Assembly: GCA_034090805.1 (NCBI GenBank)
Contig: JAXDRV010000086.1
Location: 1-7,286, forward strand
Direction: 5' to 3'
Length of the DNA stretch: 7,286 bases
DNA from: Ornithomonoglobus_A sp034090805
Lineage (GTDB): Bacteria > Bacillota > Clostridia > UBA1381
The notes under the pieces are model-generated. The model ran no database searches and was not told where the DNA came from. It worked only from the letters and a program-made list of their open reading frames with translations. A program made the position numbers and the translations under genes. Below, piece after piece: positions 1-5,792 of this stretch (position 1 is the stretch's first letter; each line of letters begins with the position of its first letter).

Positions 1-3000
1 ACTTGAAAATGCCATATTGTTTCCGCGCGAATTGATAAGACCGTATTTTGCGGTAAAATCATCATACAGTCTGTTTAGCTTTGCCTGCTGCTCCTTTATT
101 TCGCTGTCGGGATAATCCTCTGTCTGGTATTCGATAAGCTCCTTAACACAGTCGCGGATTTCTATCATACCCTTGATACGATTCTGAGCAGTAAGCGAAA
201 CATCAACCTTGTTCATACGGCTGTTTTCACGGAAATATATATCGCCGTCAACCACAGTATAACTGAAATTCTTAACATTCGGATCGGCGGGGATTGACAA
301 ATCCTCATCGTTTGAAATATCCTCAAATTCATATTCCGTTATCTGTGCATGAATATTCTGTATTGCTCCGTCAAGCAGTTCGCCAAGGTCTGCACCCTCG
401 TATGCCTTGCAATTTAACTGCATACCGAAAGGACCGCTTTCCTCAACCATATCACCGAGTATCATATCGGGGTTATTTACAAAATATGAGTTCATTGTAA
501 TACCGGATTCGGTAGTATCAAGATTAACCCACTCCGGCATTATATCCGTCATTCTATCCCTTTTTTGCAGGAATAAAATATCGGAAGTAACTTCCGTTCC
601 GGCATTAGCCTTAAAGGTGTTATCCGGCAATCTGATTGCACCTATCAAATCGGCTCTCTGCGCTATGTATTTACGCACATTGGAGTTTTTCTTGTCCATT
701 GTACCGCTTGATGTAATAAAGGCTACCACGCCGCCCGGACGCACCTTATCAAGAGTTTTTGCAAAGAAATAGTCATGAATGAGGAATTTATGCTTATTGT
801 ATTTCCTGTCCAAAACCTTAAAATCCCCAAAGGGAATGTTTCCTATGGCTCCATCGAAAAAACTGTCGGGGAGAGTTGTATCCTCATACCCTTGTACGGT
901 AACAGCGTTTTTCTGATATAGCTGCTGAGCAATTCTGCCTGAAATGCTATCAAGCTCTATGCCATACATTTTACAGTCACTCATACTGTCGGGAAGCATA
1001 CCTTCAAAGTTTCCTACACCCATTGCCGGATCTAAAATATTACCCTGTTTCAAGCCCATATTTTCAAGAGCCTTATATATTGAACGTATTACAACCGGCG
1101 GTGTATAAAAGGCTGTCAGTGTGCTTTCTCTTGCTGCACTGTATTCATCCGCTGTTAGCAATGATTTTAATTCAGCATAATGGGAATTACGCTCATCAAA
1201 GCAGTCAGCAAGCCCTCCCCAACCGACATATTGAGATAAAATCTCCTGTTCCTCCGGTGTCGCAAGCCTGTGTTCGTCCTCAAGTGTTTTTAAAAGCTTG
1301 ATTGCCTGTACATTTCTTTCATATTTCTGAGTTGGTGTTCCGTGACCGAGATTATCGTCTGTGATACGGAAATTGTGTCGCTCAGACATAGGAATTTCGG
1401 AATATATAACCGTATTCGGTGCAGGCTTAGGCTTTTCAATATGGGGTATTAAGCTTTCCTGCTTCTGCTCCTGTTCTTTAAGAATACGCCGAACCGTGTC
1501 TATTTTCTCAACACGGCTTATTGGGAAACCCACACTATTCTCAAAGGTAATATCACGGAGCGTTACATCACCGCTGATTTCGCCGACACGCTCAACAATG
1601 AATTTTCGGTCATCAATAGTCAGTTCTTTTCCTATTATATTATCAGACTCTGCCTTCTGTGGTGCCGATTGATTATTCTTCTCGTATTCAGCCTTATCAA
1701 TCGCTGCCTGTTCCTCAATAATCTGCTTTACATAATCCGGCAAATCCTCATAATATTTGACCTCACCATTGTCGCTTATATGCGCTACAGTCTTGTAATC
1801 GTGATTTTCCTCCTCAAGCCTGTTCCATACCGTTGTGCCGTTGCCGAGTTTACCGAAGCCTAATGCATATTCCTTACCCGTATTCTCCTCATAAAACGGT
1901 GCAAGCTGCTCTTGCGTAAAATACACCAAGTCATCAAATGTCATTCCGGCGAGCTCATTCTCTATAAGTTCCGGCAATGAATTATACCGTCTTTCATCGA
2001 CAAGTTGATTGTCAATATATCGGCTGATGGTAAAATCAATCAAATCGGCATTGACTTGAATTGTGTGCAAATCATCCTCCGTAGTAGTGTGTGCTATGCC
2101 TATCTTACTGAGGTCGCCAAAATCAGGAATTTCACCATATTCTTCTTCACAAAACTCACTTATAAGCATCTGCGCCCTTGCAAGAGGCTCATTTCTATCT
2201 GCATCTCTAAAATTGACGATATACCCGTTTTTCCCAAGCAGCTCCGCGTATCGTTCAACCGCAAATGCCGGAATGCCTGTCATAGCAACATACTCGCCGT
2301 CAATCTGCTTGCGCGTCAGTGTTGTTTCCAAAACCTTCGCCGCTTCAACTGCTTCATCACCGTACATTTCATAAAAGTCACCGACCTTATGAAAATCTAT
2401 GACCTTTAATTCGTTAAGCTCCTCCGCAAACTTATATCCGCAGTTTCGAGAAAGTACGTCAACGGCAGACTTGCTGATTTTATTCATACATTCGCTTAAT
2501 TTACGACGCGTTTCATTATCTCTGATTGCTTCACCGATGACGATTTCCGTTTTGCCGAGCAAATGCTCAACTCCGTATTCTTTGAAAAATCCCTTTTCGT
2601 AATTTTCCATAATATCGGTGAAATACTGAATACGCTTGGGAAGTGTTTCTCTCTTTTCAGCATCAGATAATTTATCCATATCATGAAGATACATATATTT
2701 CTCATTTTTTATACGCTGCTGCTCCTGCTCGGATTGATACCTCGGAATATCTTCGTTAATTTCTCTTTCCGTGAGATATTTGCCCGCTTTTATAAGACCG
2801 TCAATACGCTTTTCAACCTTGTTCCACGGCAGAGTTACCTTTGCAAACGGTGAGAATATATCACTCCTACTGAATGATATACCTTTTGCATCATGTTTGT
2901 TCCAAAACACACCGCTTACACCGCCGCCGATTCCGTATCTCTCCTTGAGAAATTTAATACGTTCCTGTGCATCGGCATTTTCTTTAAAATACAGATATGT

Positions 3001-5007
3001 TTCTATCTTCTGTGTGCTGTATTTCGTACTGCCGATTAACAGTTTATCAATCTCATCTTCTGTGATAAATGTAGGCGAAATGCGTGATGCCTTATCGGAT
3101 ACAAAGGTCTTATGCTCAAGCCGTAAATCCTGCAATACAGGCAGCACCTTATCCGGCGAATACCACCTAAACCGCATAACATCTTTATCATCGACATACA
3201 GGATGTTCAGTGCATCCGCAGCGGCTATTGCTGCCATCACATTTTCAGGCTGCTTGAATAATTCAGTTAAATTATCAACTGTATCGGGATATGAACCCTT
3301 GAACCATTCCGTATTGAAATACTCCCTCAGTTCCGGATACTCATCACGGTTGCAGTCGCGGTACATCTCATAAAAATTTGTTGCCGCTGTTTTGCGTTCA
3401 AATTCATTTAGCCCGTCCAGTGTTTCCTGCGGCGCAAACCTGCCGACCTCCAAAAGCTCGCCTATACGCTTATCAACTCTATCCCAAGTGATAAGCTCAC
3501 CCCGTCCGATTGCTCTGTCACCGTATGCAATACGCATACCGCTCTCATCCCACCAGACGGACACTTTCGAATTATCAAACTGAAAGCCTTTCCCGCCGGT
3601 TCCGTATTCTTTTTTGAGAAAAACAATGTTATCCTCTGCGGATTTGTTTTTGCTGTACTGTACACATATTTTCTGAACACTGTTACGGTCATTACCTCCG
3701 GTTGTCAAAACCTCGTCAATAATCTGCTGAGATATAGCAAAAGCAGAGCGTCTTGATTGCTCTGCTTTTGCTATTATATTCCTTTGTTCTTCTTCACTTG
3801 GGAGCGTTATATCGAACAGACTTAACTGTACACCAGTTCGCTCAGCACGGTCTCCTCGGCTGAATGGAGAAAGTTGTTCATTAAGCCCGTCCATCTCAAC
3901 GGATCCTTCGACTTCATTATCTCCGTCACGCCCTCCGTTTTCGCCATCTGCTCCACGGCTTTCTGTACCTGTTCTGTTGCTGTCCTGTCTATCTCCTCCA
4001 AATGATTGAGCAGTTCGCCCTTCATCAGAAGTGTTGTGTACAGGCTCCGGCGGTGTTCCTTGAGATATGTTCTGCGCATCATCCCGTATTTGCCTATTTT
4101 GTGCTCCTCTGTCGGTACTGTCAGTTCGGGTATCTGATAATCTCCGCTCGTCTTGTATGTTATTTCTGCCATTTTCCTCATTCCTTTCTCTGTTATCAAC
4201 TTGATGTATATTCTCTTTATCTCTATTATATACATTATTCTGCTGCTGTGCAAATTTTTCTCGTTTTTGCTCCGCACGGATTGTTTCTGAAATACTCCGC
4301 AGTGCAGTTTCCGAAATTGAGCTTACGGCATTGCCCAGAATATTCATTGTTTCGGGAGTATTGAAGTCCTGTATGTATTGAAATTCATATTCATCAAACA
4401 TATCACCGGGACTTAATCCCATACGCTGCATAACCATGTATGCAACGGACACCTCCGCTGTTTGTCTGAAACGCAGGTCAAGATTTACATCATCAAGGCC
4501 TCTTAAAAGGCTGCCGGCTTTTACAAATTGAAGTTCGTGCAGGTAATCAGCCTTATTGTCCGCTACGGCATTATGTGCCGCACATAAAATCGCATCACTC
4601 ACCGTAACATCAACTTTTAAATCGCCAAAGGTATTGCTGAGTGTTTCAATAATCGCGTCATCATGCCGCTCATCGTACCGCCACAGTCTGACGTCACGGT
4701 TATATCTGTCATTGGTATCCGATACATCAAATACATATTCCAATCCGTAACGATTTCCGTTTTCACGCAGCAGCGCAATACCCTTTGCACCCCTGTTTAT
4801 CCAGCGGTGCATACTGTTGTTCCAGACTTCAATCTTTGCACAAGCCGTTGCGTCGGGACGCTGTGCATAGATAAGCACCTGATCCTCAAACGGATATTTA
4901 TACTGCCATGCCGCAGACTTCAAAAAATCTGTCCAGTTTTTATACCCGGACAGCGACTTTGTTGTGTCCTGCAGCAATTCAAAAATCTGTTGTGTCTTTG
5001 CTGCCAA
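1..5007 (-). CDS. Giant polyvalent DNA methylase (helicase) protein of a conjugative element, 3' end beyond window
   Basis: The frame is open from a TTG at 5007-5005 to base 1, giving 1669 residues with no stop; I translated it line by line. The start is set by GGAGGTGAGG 9 bases upstream of the TTG. Visible modules are: ArdC-N-like (about 20-110); a helical region to about 245; a disordered linker (247-392); QLSLF (394-398); two copies of a repeated module (429-529 and 652-749); a MutS domain I-like segment (870-935); small conserved modules (about 1050-1107 and 1130-1185); YVGWGGL (about 1259-1265); and an N6-adenine methylase core (about 1290-1484) with DPAMGVGNF at 1326-1334 and NIPF at 1390-1393. 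This order matches the 'N12 class adenine-specific DNA methylase' giants of clostridial conjugative elements, which usually continue into an SNF2-type helicase; that part is not visible here. Its likely role is processing or protecting element DNA in donor or recipient, which is inference. A second gene, tnpV, is nested in the linker. Confidence 0.93.
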   Translation of the reverse strand, partial: MAAKTQQIFELLQDTTKSLSGYKNWTDFLKSAAWQYKYPFEDQVLIYAQRPDATACAKIEVWNNSMHRWINRGAKGIALLRENGNRYGLEYVFDVSDTNDRYNRDVRLWRYDERHDDAIIETLSNTFGDLKVDVTVSDAILCAAHNAVADNKADYLHELQFVKAGSLLRGLDDVNLDLRFRQTAEVSVAYMVMQRMGLSPGDMFDEYEFQYIQDFNTPETMNILGNAVSSISETALRSISETIRAEQKREKFAQQQNNVYNRDKENIHQVDNRERNEENGRNNIQDERRLSDTRTDSTDRGAQNRQIRDDAQNISQGTPPEPVHNTSDEGRTAQSFGGDRQDSNRTGTESRGADGENGGRDGDNEVEGSVEMDGLNEQLSPFSRGDRAERTGVQLSLFDITLPSEEEQRNIIAKAEQSRRSAFAISQQIIDEVLTTGGNDRNSVQKICVQYSKNKSAEDNIVFLKKEYGTGGKGFQFDNSKVSVWWDESGMRIAYGDRAIGRGELITWDRVDKRIGELLEVGRFAPQETLDGLNEFERKTAATNFYEMYRDCNRDEYPELREYFNTEWFKGSYPDTVDNLTELFKQPENVMAAIAAADALNILYVDDKDVMRFRWYSPDKVLPVLQDLRLEHKTFVSDKASRISPTFITEDEIDKLLIGSTKYSTQKIETYLYFKENADAQERIKFLKERYGIGGGVSGVFWNKHDAKGISFSRSDIFSPFAKVTLPWNKVEKRIDGLIKAGKYLTEREINEDIPRYQSEQEQQRIKNEKYMYLHDMDKLSDAEKRETLPKRIQYFTDIMENYEKGFFKEYGVEHLLGKTEIVIGEAIRDNETRRKLSECMNKISKSAVDVLSRNCGYKFAEELNELKVIDFHKVGDFYEMYGDEAVEAAKVLETTLTRKQIDGEYVAMTGIPAFAVERYAELLGKNGYIVNFRDADRNEPLARAQMLISEFCEEEYGEIPDFGDLSKIGIAHTTTEDDLHTIQVNADLIDFTISRYIDNQLVDERRYNSLPELIENELAGMTFDDLVYFTQEQLAPFYEENTGKEYALGFGKLGNGTTVWNRLEEENHDYKTVAHISDNGEVKYYEDLPDYVKQIIEEQAAIDKAEYEKNNQSAPQKAESDNIIGKELTIDDRKFIVERVGEISGDVTLRDITFENSVGFPISRVEKIDTVRRILKEQEQKQESLIPHIEKPKPAPNTVIYSEIPMSERHNFRITDDNLGHGTPTQKYERNVQAIKLLKTLEDEHRLATPEEQEILSQYVGWGGLADCFDERNSHYAELKSLLTADEYSAARESTLTAFYTPPVVIRSIYKALENMGLKQGNILDPAMGVGNFEGMLPDSMSDCKMYGIELDSISGRIAQQLYQKNAVTVQGYEDTTLPDSFFDGAIGNIPFGDFKVLDRKYNKHKFLIHDYFFAKTLDKVRPGGVVAFITSSGTMDKKNSNVRKYIAQRADLIGAIRLPDNTFKANAGTEVTSDILFLQKRDRMTDIMPEWVNLDTTESGITMNSYFVNNPDMILGDMVEESGPFGMQLNCKAYEGADLGELLDGAIQNIHAQITEYEFEDISNDEDLSIPADPNVKNFSYTVVDGDIYFRENSRMNKVDVSLTAQNRIKGMIEIRDCVKELIEYQTEDYPDSEIKEQQAKLNRLYDDFTAKYGLINSRGNNMAFSS
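556..1140 (-). other. N6-adenine methylase domain of the giant protein (residues about 1290-1484)
   Basis: LTAFYTPPVVIRSIYKAL is followed by the S-adenosylmethionine motif ILDPAMGVGNF (1324-1334), the acidic strand end YGIELD (about 1348-1353), the catalytic-position motif GNIPFG (1389-1394), IHDYFFAKTLDKVRPGGVVA and EVTSDILFLQKRD. This is the class I amino-methyltransferase order. Motif IV reads NIPF in place of NPPY/F. Confidence 0.85.
2203..2400 (-). other. MutS domain I-like module (giant residues about 870-935)
   Basis: KVGDFYEMYGDEAVEAAKVL, then TTLTRK, then YVAMTGIPAFAVERYAELL and NGYIVNF follow the order of the MutS mismatch-recognition domain: GDFYE-(L/M)-(F/Y), LT.R, M.GIP.HA...Y...L...G..V. 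The Phe-x-Glu pair that contacts the mismatch in MutS is present as F878-Y-E880. No MutS ATPase is seen in the window. Confidence 0.75.
2761..3054 (-). other. Duplicated module, copy 2 (giant residues 652-749)
   Basis: The copy starts at EIDKLLIGSTKYS, contains FLKERYGIGGGVSGVFW and the GISFSRSD strand, and ends LPWNKVEKRIDGLIKAGKY. It is divergent from copy 1 in residues and at the DNA level, so the duplication is old. Confidence 0.7.
3421..3723 (-). other. Duplicated module, copy 1 (giant residues 429-529)
   Basis: The copy starts at IIDEVLTTGGN, contains FLKKEYGTGGKGFQF and VWWDESGMRIAYG, and ends ITWDRVDKRIGELLEVGRF. It aligns in order with copy 2 at 2761-3054, with the FLK-E/R-YG-GG core and the W..V.KRI..L...G ending shared. 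Confidence 0.7.
3734..3774. repeat. Perfect 16-bp inverted repeat with 9-base loop, inside the giant gene
   Basis: ATAGCAAAAGCAGAGC (3734-3749) is exactly complementary to 3759-3774, leaving a 9-base loop. The hairpin begins 47 bases after the tnpV stop in the direction of transcription. In the giant frame it encodes residues 412-425 (IAKAEQSRRSAFAI). There is no run of T after it on the minus strand, so it is not a standard intrinsic terminator, although the stem is long enough to affect RNA stability, pausing or translation. Confidence 0.85.
3814..3828 (-). other. Sliding-clamp-binding-type pentapeptide QLSLF (residues 394-398)
   Basis: Codons CAG-TTA-AGT-CTG-TTC encode QLSLF, an exact match to the bacterial beta-clamp (DnaN) binding consensus QL(S/D)LF found in polymerases, MutS and other clamp clients. 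It sits at the exit of a disordered linker and before the first folded module, the accessible position expected of such motifs. Confidence 0.6.
3822..4172 (-). CDS. tnpV: TnpV family transposon-encoded protein, nested out of frame inside the giant gene
   Basis: This 116-residue protein is recognisable as TnpV, the small protein named from Tn4451-type mobilizable transposons, whose biochemical role is poorly defined. Family landmarks I recognise are KIGKYGMMRRTYLKEHR (residues 25-41), LEEIDRTATEQV (58-69), an EGVTE turn (80-84), the tryptophan W94 followed by MNN (98-100), and the end AEETVLSELVYS. The length is typical for the family. The ATG at 4172-4170 is preferred over an upstream in-frame ATG at 4277 because it begins the family-like MAEITYKTSGDY and has AAAGGA 9 bases upstream; the extra 35 residues are not TnpV-like. 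It lies on the same strand as the giant gene in the +1 frame, covering giant residues 279-396, and its TAA falls inside the codons of the giant's QLSLF motif. TnpV identity is quite certain; expression is not proven. Confidence 0.85.
   Translation of the reverse strand: MAEITYKTSGDYQIPELTVPTEEHKIGKYGMMRRTYLKEHRRSLYTTLLMKGELLNHLEEIDRTATEQVQKAVEQMAKTEGVTEIMKSKDPLRWTGLMNNFLHSAEETVLSELVYS
3832..4269 (-). other. Disordered linker of the giant protein (residues 247-392)
   Basis: The composition is dominated by Asp, Arg, Gly, Asn, Glu, Ser and Thr with few hydrophobic residues, for example GADGENGGRDGDNEVEG. No fold is apparent. Nearly the whole of tnpV lies under this linker in the +1 frame, which explains how both proteins can be tolerated on one stretch of DNA. 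Confidence 0.75.
4176..4187 (-). promoter_or_regulatory. Internal ribosome binding site for nested tnpV
   Basis: AAAGGA lies 9 bases and GAGG 3 bases before the tnpV ATG at 4172. In the giant frame the same bases are codons for Glu-Arg-Asn-Glu-Glu in the linker. Its presence favours internal translation initiation of tnpV rather than a chance open frame. Confidence 0.7.
4678..4950 (-). other. ArdC-N-like ssDNA-binding region of the giant protein (residues about 20-110)
   Basis: The segment has YKNWTDFLKSAAWQYKYPF, then QVLIYAQRPDATACAKIEVW, then RWINRGAKGIALL. The spacing (aromatic and NQ-type positions, a Trp, then R-x-x-x-G-x-K-G-hydrophobic) resembles the N-terminal domain of ArdC-type antirestriction proteins, which bind single-stranded DNA and enter recipients during conjugation. 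The assignment is by eye. Confidence 0.55.
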
Positions 5008-5011
5008 GCTT

Positions 5012-5021
5012 CCTCACCTCC
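5012..5021 (-). promoter_or_regulatory. Ribosome binding site of the giant gene
   Basis: GGAGGTGAGG reads on the minus strand 9 bases (from GGAGG) before TTG at 5007. The next in-frame ATG lies about 65 codons downstream, inside the ArdC-like block, so this site decides the TTG start. Confidence 0.85.
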
Positions 5022-5042
5022 AAATCCTGTTGTATACATCTG

Positions 5043-5360
5043 TCATCTTTCAGCTCTGTTATTTTTAAGCCGTTCATAATAGTCCGCCGGTTCACCAATG
5101 GCGCTTGTCGCCACCATAGCCAAAATTCCTATTAAGCTGCTTGCGTCACTCGGAAACAGTCGTATAACTGCATATTCCGTTCCGTCTTTCTCCTTTCCGA
5201 GATAAACATATTTCTCAATTACGTCTATCAAATGATTAGCCTCATCGGCACTGCTCTTACCTTTCATAACCTTTGCATATTCCATAAGTTCCTCTATCAT
5301 GTGGTTATACAAATCTTTTCTGAAATCAAGTTTAACACGCTCTCCGCTTCCTATTCTCAT
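5043..5360 (-). CDS. Small conserved accessory protein, function unknown (105 aa)
   Basis: This gene has an ATG start with AAGGAGG 9 bases upstream, the clearest ribosome binding site in the operon. I do not recognise a named family. The N-terminal half is charged and apparently helical, from KLDFRKDLYNHMIEELMEYA (10-29) to about residue 52. A short beta-like stretch EYAVIRLF (62-69) and a hydrophobic SSLIGILAMVATSAIG (74-89) follow; the latter looks amphipathic or buried rather than a true membrane span, and there is no signal peptide. The C-terminus is YYERLKNNRAER, a basic tail ending in Glu-Arg like its three upstream neighbours. It begins 16 bases after the preceding stop and ends 35 bases before the giant gene. 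A small DNA- or protein-binding accessory protein of the element is plausible but not shown. Confidence 0.85.
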   Translation of the reverse strand: MRIGSGERVKLDFRKDLYNHMIEELMEYAKVMKGKSSADEANHLIDVIEKYVYLGKEKDGTEYAVIRLFPSDASSLIGILAMVATSAIGEPADYYERLKNNRAER

Positions 5361-5369
5361 AAATATCTG

Positions 5370-5376
5370 CCTCCTT
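5370..5376 (-). promoter_or_regulatory. Ribosome binding site of the 105-residue gene
   Basis: AAGGAGG lies 9 bases before ATG at 5360 and directly follows the TAA of the preceding gene. Confidence 0.88.
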
Positions 5377-5772
5377 TTATCTTTCCAGTCTTACTTTCTT
5401 ATTCTTAGTTCTTCTTTGCTCTCTGAGTCTGTCAATATCATGCTGTGCTTCTGATAACGTGTAATACTTATCATTATCAAGGCTTTCAAAAAATTTATTT
5501 CTGTCCCGATTATCCATACAATGAATTGTATAGCACAGTTTATTAACCGCACCGAGGGAATCCGATTTTCTGTCCACCAGCTCTAAGAGCTGTTCTCCGT
5601 GATAATCTTCGGGGTATAAATCCACCTTCAGCGTTCTGCTGTTGTCAAGCATTATCAAATCCTGCGGCGTAAGTATGCCGATACTCTGCAAATCCTCATG
5701 CAGTTTAACAGGTATCCTTGATAAATCAGCGGTAATACTGTTCTGTAAAAACTGTACTCTTGCAGTTATCAA
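5377..5772 (-). CDS. Small conserved accessory protein, function unknown (131 aa)
   Basis: The start is a TTG at 5772 with AGGTGA 6 bases upstream; the first in-frame ATG lies about 40 residues in and would discard conserved-looking sequence. I do not recognise a named family. The first half (residues 1-45) reads as an alpha/beta segment with ITARVQFLQ and then IGILTPQDLIML. The second half has LGAVNKLCYTIHCMDNRDRN (73-92) followed by FFESLDNDKYYTLSEAQ (94-110), a helical pattern I associate only loosely with small modules in clostridial conjugative elements. The tail is strongly basic (REQRRTKNKKVRLER, 117-131) and ends in Glu-Arg like its neighbours. No signal peptide or membrane segment is present. 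It sits 10 bases after the larger gene upstream and is probably translationally linked to it. Confidence 0.85.
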   Translation of the reverse strand: MITARVQFLQNSITADLSRIPVKLHEDLQSIGILTPQDLIMLDNSRTLKVDLYPEDYHGEQLLELVDRKSDSLGAVNKLCYTIHCMDNRDRNKFFESLDNDKYYTLSEAQHDIDRLREQRRTKNKKVRLER

Positions 5773-5778
5773 CTCAAT

Positions 5779-5792
5779 TCACCTACCTCTCC
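5779..5792 (-). promoter_or_regulatory. Ribosome binding region of the 131-residue gene, overlapping the upstream gene's end
   Basis: GGAGAGGTAGGTGA contains AGGTGA 6 bases before TTG at 5772. Its GAGAGGTAG portion is also the last two codons and stop (Glu-Arg-stop) of the preceding gene, so termination and re-initiation are probably coupled. Confidence 0.7.

Noticed and set aside
407..772. Plus-strand open frame of 121 codons
   Set aside because: It is antisense to the methylase part of the giant gene, shows no family resemblance and has no convincing ribosome site; a shadow of the coding minus strand.
2771..3373. Plus-strand open frame of 200 codons
   Set aside because: The longest plus-strand frame, but it is antisense to the duplicated-module region and its Ser/Leu-rich sequence looks like a reverse-strand shadow with no recognisable domain.
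3361..3375. A first FYEMY at giant residues 545-549, possibly a second MutS domain I
   Set aside because: Only the pentapeptide matches FYEMY of the MutS-like module; the GDF, LTxR and GIPxxA landmarks are missing around it, so it is probably coincidence.
3462..3692. Minus-strand 76-codon frame inside the giant gene, just after the hairpin
   Set aside because: Considered as a second nested gene because tnpV is real, but the sequence resembles no family, and the giant frame here is densely conserved module sequence rather than linker.
3734..3774. Reading the hairpin as an intrinsic terminator
   Set aside because: No U-tract follows on the transcribed minus strand and it lies mid-gene; on the plus side only an interrupted T-rich stretch follows and there is no gene there to terminate.
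4173..4277. Longer tnpV start giving 35 extra residues
   Set aside because: The extension is Lys/Ile-rich and unlike TnpV, and the better ribosome site precedes the ATG at 4172.
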